A DNA stretch of 32,595 nucleotides from NCBI GenBank assembly GCA_016198125.1, contig JACQJG010000004.1, forward strand, positions 1 through 32,595, given 5' to 3'. Shown in pieces: positions 22,565 to 31,212 of this stretch (its first letter is position 1; each line of letters opens with the position of its first letter). Origin of the DNA: Candidatus Iainarchaeum sp. Lineage in GTDB: Archaea > Iainarchaeota > Iainarchaeia > Iainarchaeales > VGJJ01. The notes under the pieces were generated by a model, which was not told the DNA's origin, did no database searches, and was given only the letters and a program-made list of their open reading frames with translations. The translations under genes were made by a program, and so were the position numbers.

Positions 22565-22849
22565 ATGACAAAAAAAGCAGTGGAAGCAGTGGACGTGGAA
22601 AAGGATGTTTACGCCGTTGTCTCACTCATGGACGCGCTCCTTGATGACCGCAGTGTTCCAAGGAATATCCGGGCAGCCGTGGAAGAGGCAAAGAACATGC
22701 TTGCATCCAATCCTGATGGGGTGGCAGTGAGCCGGTCCATGTATGTGTTGGATGACATCAGCAATGACATCAACATGCCTTCCCATTCAAGAACAGACTT
22801 GTGGAACATCATAAGCCACCTAGAAGCCTTAAAGGAAAAAATAGGCTGA
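22565..22849 (+). CDS. UPF0147 family protein
   Basis: A 94-aa all-helical protein with the UPF0147 pattern: VSLMDALLDDRSVPRNIRAAVEEAKN, then SRSMYVLDDISNDINMPSHSRTDLWNIISHLEAL. The family is nearly universal in archaea and of unknown function. The ATG at 22565 matches the usual length of about 90 residues, and a TATA-like CTTTAAAG lies about 33 nt upstream. The longer frame, open from 22454, has no fitting start. It lies 13 nt before the DP1 gene, so it may be co-transcribed with the polymerase. Confidence 0.9.
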   Translation: MTKKAVEAVDVEKDVYAVVSLMDALLDDRSVPRNIRAAVEEAKNMLASNPDGVAVSRSMYVLDDISNDINMPSHSRTDLWNIISHLEALKEKIG

Positions 22850-22862
22850 CAGGCGGTGTGCA

Positions 22863-24359
22863 ATGCAAGAAGCATCCCAGGAAACGTTCAATGAAATGGG
22901 ATTGAAGGAAATACTCGCGTACGCGGCCGAGAAAAACGTTTTGCTGGAACCCCAGGCCGCACACCTTCTCATTGGAGCCCCTTACCACGAAATTATAGAC
23001 GAATTGTTGTCTGAGAACGTTTTCATTTTGGATGCAAAAAAAATCGGGGAAAAGATTGTTTCAAGAAAAACCAAGATGTCTTTTGTCAAGGAAATTGAGG
23101 TATTGGACCGCATTCATAGGACTTTGAGCAAAGAGTACTCAGCCAATTTCAAGGTGCTTAAACACCTGTGCGTGGAAGAAGAAGCGTCTTCCAGGGGTAC
23201 GGCAAAAGACTTTCTGGCATTGTTCCAGGACCGGTACACGTTTTTGTCAGACTTGCTGTCCAAACGCGGAATAAATGCCCAGCCCATTTCAAAATTGGAC
23301 CGCATCACAATGAAACGGGATGTGGAGTTAATTGGAATGGTTGCAGAGAAATGGATTTCCAAGAATGGTCATTTGTGCATGAAACTCGAAGACCTGGAAG
23401 CCCATTGCATTGCACTTGTACTCAAATCCAATGCCTCCTTGCTGGAAAAAGCCGAGCATGTTTCATTGGACGATGTAATAGGAATTAAGGGAAAGAAAGG
23501 CGCCGGGGATTTGATTATCATTGAAGACATTGTCTTCCCGGACCTTCCCTTGCGGAAAACCAAAACCATTGATGAAGACCTGAGTATCGGCGTTATCTCT
23601 GACATTCACATTGGAAGCAGGTTGTTTTTGCAAAATGAGTTCGAGGAATTCCTGGAATGGATTCACTCTGGAAGGAATGGCAGTGAGAAAATAAAGTACC
23701 TGTTTGTGGCAGGAGACACCATTGATGGCATTGGCGTGTACCCCCAGCAAATCGACGAACTGGTCATCAAGGACATTTACGACCAGTACAAGGTGCTCTC
23801 TGAGTACATTCAAAAGATTCCTGAACACATTGAAGTGTTTATTGCCCCCGGACAGCATGATGCCGTTCGCTGGGCCGACCCCCAGCCTCCGCTCTCAAAG
23901 GAATTTGTGCCTGAATTGTACAAACTCTCCAACGTGCATTTTGTAAGCTCGCCATCGTGGGTGGAAGTGGAAGGGCTTGTAACCCTCATGTACCATGGCG
24001 GATCCTTGCATGACTTGATTGGAAGCGTGAGTTTTTTGAATCCCAACAAGCCAGCCGAGGCCATTAAGGAGGCATTGGTAAAGCGCACGCTCATGCTTTC
24101 CTATGGCGTGAAACGCCCTTATGCGCCCATGAAAAAGGACCTGATGCTCGTACGTGAAGTTCCGGACATTTACCTTGGAGGGGACTTTCACCATGTAGAT
24201 TACACGAATTACCGGGGGACAACCATCATTAATTCCGGGTGCTGGCAGCACCAAACCGAGTACGGCATGCAAGGCGGGTACATTGCCACTCCTGGAATCG
24301 TGCCTGAACTGAATTTGAAAACTTCAAAAATAACGGAGAAAGTATTCTATCAGGGGTGA
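22863..24359 (+). CDS. polB: DNA polymerase D small subunit DP1
   Basis: A 498-aa DP1, the exonuclease subunit of archaeal family D polymerase. The C-terminal calcineurin-like phosphodiesterase domain keeps the metal ligands needed for 3'-5' proofreading: SDIHIGS (Asp247, His249), GDTIDG (Asp285), PGQHD (His332), MYHGGS and GGDFHH (His443, His444). The preceding OB-fold region starts near residue 155. The N-terminal part is the less conserved region that meets PCNA and DP2. The stop is one base before the DP2 ATG, so the two subunits are made in tandem. Confidence 0.96.
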   Translation: MQEASQETFNEMGLKEILAYAAEKNVLLEPQAAHLLIGAPYHEIIDELLSENVFILDAKKIGEKIVSRKTKMSFVKEIEVLDRIHRTLSKEYSANFKVLKHLCVEEEASSRGTAKDFLALFQDRYTFLSDLLSKRGINAQPISKLDRITMKRDVELIGMVAEKWISKNGHLCMKLEDLEAHCIALVLKSNASLLEKAEHVSLDDVIGIKGKKGAGDLIIIEDIVFPDLPLRKTKTIDEDLSIGVISDIHIGSRLFLQNEFEEFLEWIHSGRNGSEKIKYLFVAGDTIDGIGVYPQQIDELVIKDIYDQYKVLSEYIQKIPEHIEVFIAPGQHDAVRWADPQPPLSKEFVPELYKLSNVHFVSSPSWVEVEGLVTLMYHGGSLHDLIGSVSFLNPNKPAEAIKEALVKRTLMLSYGVKRPYAPMKKDLMLVREVPDIYLGGDFHHVDYTNYRGTTIINSGCWQHQTEYGMQGGYIATPGIVPELNLKTSKITEKVFYQG

Positions 24360-24360
24360 A

Positions 24361-27300
24361 ATGGAAATGGCCGGGCTTGCGTTGAACGTGCTGGGAGATG
24401 AGCGTACAAAAAAATACTATGGTGCCCTGGCCGCGCGCGTGCATGAACAATTTGACTGGGCCAAAAAGGCCCGCGAAACAGGCTTGGATGTAAGCCTTGA
24501 AGTGGAAAGCCTTCCAGTGGCAGACCTTGCAGACCGCACGGAAAAAATTGCAGGTCCTCTTGGAATCGCGAAACGCTTTCGGGAAGCACTTGTGGAATGC
24601 AATGGCAAGCGCATGGACACCATTTTTAAAGTGTTCAAGGAAATTGTTGCAGAAAACACGTTCAACATTCCGGACACGCAAAAGCGCGTAGAACAAGGCA
24701 TTCGAACGGCACTGGTTATTCTTACTGAAGGCGTGGTAGTGGCTCCATTGGACGGCCTGCCTCAGGCACTCATTTCACGCAACCCGGATGGAAGCAGGTA
24801 CGTGGATGTATACTTTGCAGGGCCCATTCGCGCCGCAGGAGGCAGTGCCACGGTGCTCCCGCTTATACTGGGAGATTACGCGCAAAAGCTTTTGGGACTT
24901 GAAAGGTACAAGCCCACGGAAGATGAAGTGGAACGGTATGTGGAGGAAGTCAGCATTTACCAAACAGACGTGGTTTCACGCCAAATAAAGTTGACTGAAG
25001 AGGAAATCCGTATTATTGTACGCGGGTGTCCCGTGTGTATTAACGGGGTTCCAACTGAAGATGTGGAAGTACAGAACCACCGGGACTTGGAACGCATTCC
25101 AACAAATAAAATTCGTGGAGGCATGGGATTGGTGATAACTGAAGGCGTTGGGCTAAAGGCATTGAAGATATTGGATTGGAGCAAGAAGCTGGGATTGGAT
25201 TGGAGTTTTTTGGAGCAAATCATAAAAGTGGAAAAAAAAGCCGACAAGGTTACAGAGTTAAAGCCCGTGAACAAATACCTGGAAGGCATTGCCGCAGGAA
25301 GGCCCTTGCTTGCATACCCCCAGGAATATGGGGGTTTTCGTTTGCGGTATGGGCGTTGCCGCAACACAGGAATTGCCGCAAAAGGAATCAATCCGGCCAC
25401 CATGGCTCTTTTGGACGAATTTCTTGCAGTGGGAACGCACATTAAAGTGGAACGCCCTGGAAAAGCCGCGCAAGTGTTTCCATGCACGACCATTGAAGGC
25501 CCCACCGTGCTCTTGAACGATGGAAGCGTACGCCAAGTGAACATATATGAGGAAGCCCAGGCGCTGCGCCCCCAAGTTAAGCGCATTCTTTTCCTTGGAG
25601 ACCTGCTTGTAACAGTAGGAGACTACCGCAAAAGCTCGCACCCCTTAACGCCCAGTCCATTTGTACCTGAATGGTGGAAGCTGTTGGTTGAAAAAACACT
25701 GAAAGAAGGGAAAAGGACTGCGCTCTCAGAGGAACGCATTCGCATGCTCCTGAAAGACCCTGAACATGTTCCATTCAGCGAGGCCTGCACGCTAAGCAAA
25801 GAACTTGAAATTCCCTTGCACCCTGCTTACACCTATTATTATACTGCACTTTCGCGCGAGCAGTTCCTGGAAGTCATTCAAGCCCTAAACCAGGGAATTT
25901 CACGCCCTGCACAAAATGGAATGGAATGGGTTGTGCCATTTCATGAGCGTATAAAAGAACATTTGGAAAACATGGGAGTGCCCCACAAAATACAGGAAGA
26001 ATCCATTGTCTTCTCTTCCCCTCACGCAGATGCCCTTGCATTCACGTTTGTGCGCGAGGATGCATTAAAGCGTGTAGAGGGAAAGGAAAAAGTATTGGAA
26101 TGCGCTACCGCGCTTGCGGGCGTGCCCATTCTGGACCGGGCAGGAACGTTTGTTGGAGCGCGCATGGGCCGGCCTGAGGCTGCACGCGAGCGCACCATGA
26201 AGGGCAACCCGCACATATTGTTTCCAATCGGATTACATGGGGGTTCAACAAGAAGCATGAACAAGGCCATGAACACCCAGTCAGGCCAAACGTTTGGAAA
26301 CATAAAAGTGGAGGCAAGTATTTTCAAGTGCAGGGAATGCAAGCAGATCCTGCCCTATTATTATTGCCGCGCGTGCGGTCAGCGCACGCAGAAAATGTAT
26401 GCGTGCAAAACGTGTGCGGGCATCCTTGAAACCCCTGAATGCAGAAAGTGCGGCACTACTGCGCTTCCTTCTGAAAACCGGGCCATCAACCTGCATGAAC
26501 TGATGGAGAAAACACTCAAACGCATGAATGAACGCATGCCTGACCCTGTGAAAGGCGTAAAGGGCATGATATCCGATGACAAGGTCCCGGAACCCTTGGA
26601 AAAGGGCATTTTGCGCGCCAAACACCAGGTTCATGTATTCCGCGATGGAACCTGCCGATTTGAATTGTTGAATGCGCCCCTCACCCACTTCACGCCCAAC
26701 GAATTGGGCTTGAGTGTTGAACGCGCGCACGCCCTGGGATACGTGAAAGACATTCAAGGAAAGCCCCTCACGCAGGGAGACCAGTTAGTGGAATTATTCC
26801 CGCAGGACATTGTCATAAACGAAAAAGGGGGAGATTGGCTGTTAAGCATGAGCAGGTTTGTGGATGACCTGCTGGAAAAGTTTTACGCTCTTCCACGGTA
26901 TTACAATGCAAAAATAAAAGACGATTTAATCGGCGAACTTGTAGTAGGATTGGCCCCGCACACCAGTGCAGGCATTGTTGCACGCGTGATTGGGTATTCA
27001 AATGCGCGCGTGGGCTGGGGACACCCGTTCTTTATAACATGCAAGCGCAGGAACTGTTTAACGGGAGATACACCCGTTGTAATCCAAAACGGGCACAAAA
27101 CAAAAGCCGTGGCCATCCGCGATTTGGACGATGGAACGTTAAACGAGGAAATCCCCCTGGAAAACGTTTTCACGCACACCATTGATGAACAGGGAAGGCT
27201 GTCCACGCGCAAGGTAAAAGGCCTGCTGAAACAAAAGTCCCCGCAGGAACTGTTAAAATTCAAAACCAAATTCGGCCGCGAAATAACCACTACCCCTAAC

Positions 27301-29250
27301 CACAAACTGCTTACGTTTGACGGAAAAAAAGTGGTTGAAAAAGAGTCATCCAAATTTTCTCCGGGAGAAAACCTGCTTTCACTCCACTCCATTACATCCA
27401 ACAGCCAAGTACAGGAATTCAATGTGCTGGAATTTTACCTGAAAAAAGAATCGCGGGTGAAAAAATTACTGCGCGTTCACGGGGCAAAAAAAGAATTAAG
27501 GCACTGGATTAAAGGCCACGGGGGCTTTGCAGAAACTGCGCGGAGAATGGGGGTACAAAACTGGAAGAAAATGCACACCGCGGTTGACTTTGACTCCGTT
27601 CCATTGGACTTGTTTGAATTGCTGGCCAGGGACATGAAAAAGGGAAGCAGGGACTTCCCGCATGTGCGCATAGGGTACAACAAGCAGAAGAGCACGATTC
27701 CAAGCATCATCCCGTTTAACAGAGAACTCGGTGAAATCGTCGGATATTATCTGGCTGACGGGTATTCAAGGACCACGCGCGGAAAACGTGAAAAATTCGT
27801 GTACCAGGTCAACTGGGTTTCGGACGAGCGCGCGGTTACAAAAAAACTGCGCGATTCTGCCCTGAAACTGTTTGGAAGAACGGTCACCATTGAAAAGAGA
27901 AAACTGGACTATGTAACGCTGAGCGGGCGCGTGTACTATGAGTTTTTCACTGAAATGCTTGGAACAGGCGCAAGGGCAACCGACAAGCGCGTACCGTACT
28001 TACTGTTAAATTCCCAAAAAGAATGCCTGGAAGGGCTTTTGGCCGGGTACATTGTGGGCGACGGGCACATCAATGAAAATTCAATAAAAATGACTTCGGT
28101 CAACAAGTCTCTGATAAACGACTTTGGACTGGCATGCAACCTGCTTGGATTCTTTCCCCATTTCATCAACGAAAAAGAAAGGGAAATCAAAACTGGTTAC
28201 GTGAAAGAATTTTACGCTAAAAAGGGAAAAACCATTTCCATTCACTCCTATGGAATAAGGCTGTACTCGGAGGACCTGAAAGGAATCGGAAGGCATTTAT
28301 TTGGAAAAAAGGCCCAAGTATTTGATAAAATAATGGAAACGCATCCGTTCAGGAAGAAAAGAATAAAATGCATTGGAAGCTTTGCATTGGACCCCATTGT
28401 TGAAATAAGAAAAGTGGAAAGCAAAGAGGAATGGGTATACGATTTGATGGTGGAAGGGGAAAAGAATTACATTGCCGGATTCGGAAACCTGGCCGTGTAC
28501 GACTGCGACGGGGACCAGGACGCCATCATGCTCCTCTTGGACCTCTTGCTGAATTTCAGTCATTCCTATCTTGCAAGCTCGCGCGGAGGAAGAATGGACG
28601 CGGCGCTTGTTTTCACGGTTGCCCTGGACCCGCGCGAAATCGATGATGAAGTGCATGAAATGGAAACATGCAACCAATATCCCTTGGAACTTTACGAGAA
28701 AAGCCTTGAGTTAAGCCCTCCATTCTTGGATGTTGTCCCCACCGTGGGCCAACGGCTTGGAACAGAAGCACAATATGCAGGAGTCGCTTTCACCCATGAA
28801 ACTGAACGGTTTGACATAGGCCCCAAACAGTCCATGTACATTCAACTGGGTTCCATGGAAGAAAAACTGCGCACGCAGGCCAAATTGCAGGGCAAAATCA
28901 GGGCCGTGCATGAAAAAGACGCTTTGGAAAGAGTGCTCCTGTCCCATTTGCTTCCAGACATTATTGGGAATACGCGCGCGTATTCAAGGCAAACGTTCCG
29001 TTGTACAAAGTGCAACGCCAAGTACCGCAGAATCCCCTTAATTGGAAAATGCGAAAAATGCAGCGGGAATGTTATTTTGACCATCGCAGAAGGGTCTATT
29101 AAGAAATACCTTCAAATAGCCAAAAACGTTGTGAATGAATATGGATTGTCCAATTACCTCAAACAACGCCTGGAATTAGCGGGAAGGGAAATTGACACGC
29201 TCTTTGTCAACGAAGCCGAAAAGCAGAAAAGCCTGTTCGAGTTTGCGTAG
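24361..29250 (+). CDS. polC: DNA polymerase D large subunit DP2, intein-containing precursor
   Basis: A 1629-residue precursor; removing the 483-residue intein leaves 1146 residues, normal for DP2. It opens with a helical N-terminal domain, then the conserved block YFAGPIRAAGGSATVLPLIL. Cys clusters at about 657-700 (CRECKQI, CRACGQR, CKTCAGI, CRKCGT) and 1548-1575 (CTKCNAK, CEKCSGN; precursor numbering) are zinc-binding. The catalytic Asp motif of the double-psi barrel core, CDGDQD, is at 1382-1387 directly after the intein. DP2 is the catalytic subunit of the replicative polymerase in Euryarchaeota and DPANN. Until the intein is removed, the active-site loop is interrupted, so the precursor should not polymerise DNA. 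Confidence 0.97.
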   Translation: MEMAGLALNVLGDERTKKYYGALAARVHEQFDWAKKARETGLDVSLEVESLPVADLADRTEKIAGPLGIAKRFREALVECNGKRMDTIFKVFKEIVAENTFNIPDTQKRVEQGIRTALVILTEGVVVAPLDGLPQALISRNPDGSRYVDVYFAGPIRAAGGSATVLPLILGDYAQKLLGLERYKPTEDEVERYVEEVSIYQTDVVSRQIKLTEEEIRIIVRGCPVCINGVPTEDVEVQNHRDLERIPTNKIRGGMGLVITEGVGLKALKILDWSKKLGLDWSFLEQIIKVEKKADKVTELKPVNKYLEGIAAGRPLLAYPQEYGGFRLRYGRCRNTGIAAKGINPATMALLDEFLAVGTHIKVERPGKAAQVFPCTTIEGPTVLLNDGSVRQVNIYEEAQALRPQVKRILFLGDLLVTVGDYRKSSHPLTPSPFVPEWWKLLVEKTLKEGKRTALSEERIRMLLKDPEHVPFSEACTLSKELEIPLHPAYTYYYTALSREQFLEVIQALNQGISRPAQNGMEWVVPFHERIKEHLENMGVPHKIQEESIVFSSPHADALAFTFVREDALKRVEGKEKVLECATALAGVPILDRAGTFVGARMGRPEAARERTMKGNPHILFPIGLHGGSTRSMNKAMNTQSGQTFGNIKVEASIFKCRECKQILPYYYCRACGQRTQKMYACKTCAGILETPECRKCGTTALPSENRAINLHELMEKTLKRMNERMPDPVKGVKGMISDDKVPEPLEKGILRAKHQVHVFRDGTCRFELLNAPLTHFTPNELGLSVERAHALGYVKDIQGKPLTQGDQLVELFPQDIVINEKGGDWLLSMSRFVDDLLEKFYALPRYYNAKIKDDLIGELVVGLAPHTSAGIVARVIGYSNARVGWGHPFFITCKRRNCLTGDTPVVIQNGHKTKAVAIRDLDDGTLNEEIPLENVFTHTIDEQGRLSTRKVKGLLKQKSPQELLKFKTKFGREITTTPNHKLLTFDGKKVVEKESSKFSPGENLLSLHSITSNSQVQEFNVLEFYLKKESRVKKLLRVHGAKKELRHWIKGHGGFAETARRMGVQNWKKMHTAVDFDSVPLDLFELLARDMKKGSRDFPHVRIGYNKQKSTIPSIIPFNRELGEIVGYYLADGYSRTTRGKREKFVYQVNWVSDERAVTKKLRDSALKLFGRTVTIEKRKLDYVTLSGRVYYEFFTEMLGTGARATDKRVPYLLLNSQKECLEGLLAGYIVGDGHINENSIKMTSVNKSLINDFGLACNLLGFFPHFINEKEREIKTGYVKEFYAKKGKTISIHSYGIRLYSEDLKGIGRHLFGKKAQVFDKIMETHPFRKKRIKCIGSFALDPIVEIRKVESKEEWVYDLMVEGEKNYIAGFGNLAVYDCDGDQDAIMLLLDLLLNFSHSYLASSRGGRMDAALVFTVALDPREIDDEVHEMETCNQYPLELYEKSLELSPPFLDVVPTVGQRLGTEAQYAGVAFTHETERFDIGPKQSMYIQLGSMEEKLRTQAKLQGKIRAVHEKDALERVLLSHLLPDIIGNTRAYSRQTFRCTKCNAKYRRIPLIGKCEKCSGNVILTIAEGSIKKYLQIAKNVVNEYGLSNYLKQRLELAGREIDTLFVNEAEKQKSLFEFA
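27055..28503 (+). mobile_element. Intein with LAGLIDADG endonuclease in DP2
   Basis: The insertion begins at Cys899 (CLTGDTPVV, splicing block A) after KRRN and ends at Asp1381 before CDGDQD, 483 residues. Block B TTTPNHKLL has the conserved Thr and His. The endonuclease motifs are LGEIVGYYLADGY (intein residues about 225-237) and LEGLLAGYIVGDGH (about 325-338), both with intact acidic residues. Block F is WVYDLMVEGEKNYIAG. The C-terminus reads NLAVYD followed by Cys, so the usual His-Asn pair is Tyr-Asp. The +1 Cys is present. The site is the same catalytic loop used by known archaeal DP2 inteins. Confidence 0.93.
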
Positions 29251-29267
29251 GGCACGTGGACTCCGCA

Positions 29268-30095
29268 TTATACGGGAAACACAAACCCGATGATGAACAG
29301 CACAAACGCAATGATCACTAACAGAATAATTAGCGTTTGATTGTCCTTCCAGAAAGGCACGCGGTTTTCAGACGTTCGATGAGTTTTGTGATGTGCAGCG
29401 CCTTTGATGGCCTCTGCAGCTGTTTTTCCCACGCCTGCAGTGTACTCCGCCCAGGCACGGGGGTCTTGCAGGTCATTCAGGGTTTCTCCTACAAGTTCTC
29501 CAACGCCTTGGGTGCGCTCTGGGATTTCAATTTCCTCGCCCCAAAACTTTTCCGTGACCGCGTCCACATCCAATTCCAACGGTTCTTCCAAGCCCTTAAC
29601 GTCAACGCGCGCCTGCCAGTGCGGAAAATAAGCAAATTGCAGCGATGAAACATGCACGTTTTCCTTGGAAACATTCAATGCGTGCGCGGCCTTTATTAGC
29701 GCCACTTGAAGGGCGTCTGCTTGAATGAGAACAGGTTTAACCATTTGCACATGCCATTCGGATGGAAAGCGTTCCACGTTTTTGGTTTCACGGTCTTTGA
29801 ACAACCCGGCCACTTCCGGAGACAATTCCTGGGTTCCTGCGTGCAAGGCCATAACCCCTGAAAGCGTTTTGGTCACTCTCTTTTTTTTCTCCACTTCTCC
29901 TTCTTCATACGCCGTGTAATGAAAAAACCAATAGGGTTCCAAAATCAGGCGCAGGTCGCGTACATCAAATTCATTCCATCCTTCCTCGCGCACGCGGTCT
30001 TCAATGAGTTTTATTGCACGCGGAAGCGTGCACGCCACAGGAAGGACAAGAACATTTCCCACTGGCATTTGGGCTTTGGACTCTTGTTTGACCAT
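29268..30095 (-). CDS. Tail-anchored protein with duplicated PYW/PHW region, unknown
   Basis: A 275-aa protein. Two similar regions can be seen, LEPYWFFHYTAYEEGEVE at about residue 52 and FAYFPHWQARVDVKG at about 157, suggesting an internal duplication of a small beta-rich domain; the second includes ELDVDAVTEKFWGEE. There is no signal peptide. A single TM helix at the very end (TLIILLVIIAFVLFIIGF) would leave the bulk in the cytoplasm, a tail-anchored topology. The start at 30095 matches a TATA box 28 nt upstream. I recognise no named family or function. Confidence 0.78.
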   Translation of the reverse strand: MVKQESKAQMPVGNVLVLPVACTLPRAIKLIEDRVREEGWNEFDVRDLRLILEPYWFFHYTAYEEGEVEKKKRVTKTLSGVMALHAGTQELSPEVAGLFKDRETKNVERFPSEWHVQMVKPVLIQADALQVALIKAAHALNVSKENVHVSSLQFAYFPHWQARVDVKGLEEPLELDVDAVTEKFWGEEIEIPERTQGVGELVGETLNDLQDPRAWAEYTAGVGKTAAEAIKGAAHHKTHRTSENRVPFWKDNQTLIILLVIIAFVLFIIGFVFPV

Positions 30096-30118
30096 GAAAA
30101 ACAGGAAGTACGAGGACG

Positions 30119-30127
30119 TTTAAAATA
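30119..30127. promoter_or_regulatory. Shared TATA box for the tail-anchored protein and the GNAT gene
   Basis: TTTAAAATA (TATTTTAAA on the minus strand) is centred 28 nt before the ATG at 30095. On the plus strand it would start transcription near 30150, about 10 nt before the GNAT ATG at 30159. Confidence 0.5.
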
Positions 30128-30158
30128 CTTTCATGGGTTTTTAATATCAAGAAGGCCT

Positions 30159-30584
30159 ATGAAAATAAGAAACTACCAAGACAATGATTTTGTTTCTTTG
30201 ATCGACTTGCTTAGATCATGTAATCTTTATAACCCCCAATACGATAAACGCGAAATGATCCAACGAAAATCCGGGGCAGATTCAGACTCCATAATCTTGG
30301 CAGTACAAGGCACTCAAATCGTGGGGTGCATTTTCTTTATTTATGATCCTTGGAGTTCATTCATTTACCATTTAGGAGTGGTACCTGAGCATCAAAATAA
30401 AGGTATTGCCACTGCGCTTCTAAAGGAAGCCGAGGCACGCCTTTACAAGCGCGGAACCAACCCCGTCACATTATTTGTAATAAAGGAAAACAAGCACGGG
30501 TTTAACTTTTTCAAAAAACGAGGGTATGGAGGGGAATTCCTTACCTGGTGCTTTGAAAAACAAGAAAAAAAACAAGACAAATAG
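30159..30584 (+). CDS. GNAT-family N-acetyltransferase
   Basis: A 141-aa GNAT fold: the N-terminal strand MKIRNYQDNDFVSLIDLL, the core strand GCIFFIYDPWSSFIYHLGVVPEH, then the acetyl-CoA pyrophosphate loop QNKGIATALLKEAEARL (motif A, Q-x-x-G-x-A) and ENKHGFNFFKKRGY. It transfers acetyl from acetyl-CoA to an amine; the substrate cannot be named. It resembles RimI-type and small-molecule acetyltransferases equally. Base use is somewhat more AT-rich than its neighbours. The ATG at 30159 begins the canonical first strand. Confidence 0.9.
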   Translation: MKIRNYQDNDFVSLIDLLRSCNLYNPQYDKREMIQRKSGADSDSIILAVQGTQIVGCIFFIYDPWSSFIYHLGVVPEHQNKGIATALLKEAEARLYKRGTNPVTLFVIKENKHGFNFFKKRGYGGEFLTWCFEKQEKKQDK

Positions 30585-30604
30585 GAGAAAAAAAAGGACG
30601 GTTT

Positions 30605-30964
30605 TTACTCCATCCTTCTCTTCACGATTTTCACGCGCGCAGGCGTAATTAAAACGCGGTCCTGGGAAATGCGCGCAATGTCCCCATTAATCGCGGTCAC
30701 CGTGCCCTTGATGGAGCTTATGAGTTCGCGTAATTTGATGGCATTCCGCTTGCTCATATCCGAAATGTTCAACAACACCAGGTTGCCTTCACGCAGTTCT
30801 TTGTCCACCATTTTAACATCGTCTACATCGTTCAATGCAACCGGTTTAACATACGCATCCGCGTCTTCGTACAAGACTTCCTCTTGCACGTCCAAATTAT
30901 TCAACACCTCTTCCATGTCCACTGATTCCTGTTGCGTAGTGAATACTTTATCTAAGAACCCCAT
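30605..30964 (-). CDS. sepF: Archaeal SepF cell division protein
   Basis: A 119-aa SepF. The first residues, MGFLDKVF, form the amphipathic membrane-targeting helix. After an acidic linker comes the SepF core: YVKPVALNDVDDVKMVDKELREGNLVLLNISDMSKRN, ending ARISQDRVLITPARVKIV. In archaea with FtsZ but no FtsA, SepF tethers the FtsZ ring to the membrane, so FtsZ should be encoded elsewhere. The ATG at 30964 places the membrane helix first; GGGGTGA lies about 8 nt upstream. It is divergent from orc1/cdc6 across 248 bases. Confidence 0.93.
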   Translation of the reverse strand: MGFLDKVFTTQQESVDMEEVLNNLDVQEEVLYEDADAYVKPVALNDVDDVKMVDKELREGNLVLLNISDMSKRNAIKLRELISSIKGTVTAINGDIARISQDRVLITPARVKIVKRRME

Positions 30965-31212
30965 CCAATCATCACCCCAAACTGAAATTTTTTTCCTGCG
31001 AGCCCAAAAAACGTGTTTTTGGTATAATGGTATTCGCACAAAGGTGCTTTTAAACCGTATTGTTGGAAGCCTGAAAAAAAGCAGGCGCACGCTTTCAAGC
31101 CCCCAAATGGGAATGCTTTAACCGTTTTATGTTCCACAAGAGAACAGTAGGGGAAGTAAGCAAAAAAAGGCATGCTTCCATGTTATATTGTGTTGGATGG
31201 GCTGTGGTTGTA
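30965..31212. other. Intergenic region between sepF and orc1/cdc6, possible origin flank
   Basis: About 250 bases without a convincing gene, containing divergent promoters. A TATA-like element at 31048-31055 and another at 31021-31028 could serve sepF. An inverted repeat, TGTTC (31130-31134) and GAACA (31142-31146), is followed by GTAGGGG (31147-31153), an arrangement like archaeal origin recognition boxes (dyad plus G-run). A similar element lies just beyond orc1/cdc6. Confidence 0.4.
31182..31190 (+). promoter_or_regulatory. TATA-like element of orc1/cdc6
   Basis: GTTATATTG is centred 27 nt before an in-frame GTG at 31213, pointing to a leaderless GTG start there rather than the ATG at 31129 or 31180. 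Confidence 0.4.

Noticed and set aside
27055-28503. The intein considered as a degenerate, inactive remnant
   Set aside because: Blocks A and B, both LAGLIDADG motifs and the +1 Cys are intact and the frame is open; only the C-terminal pair is atypical.
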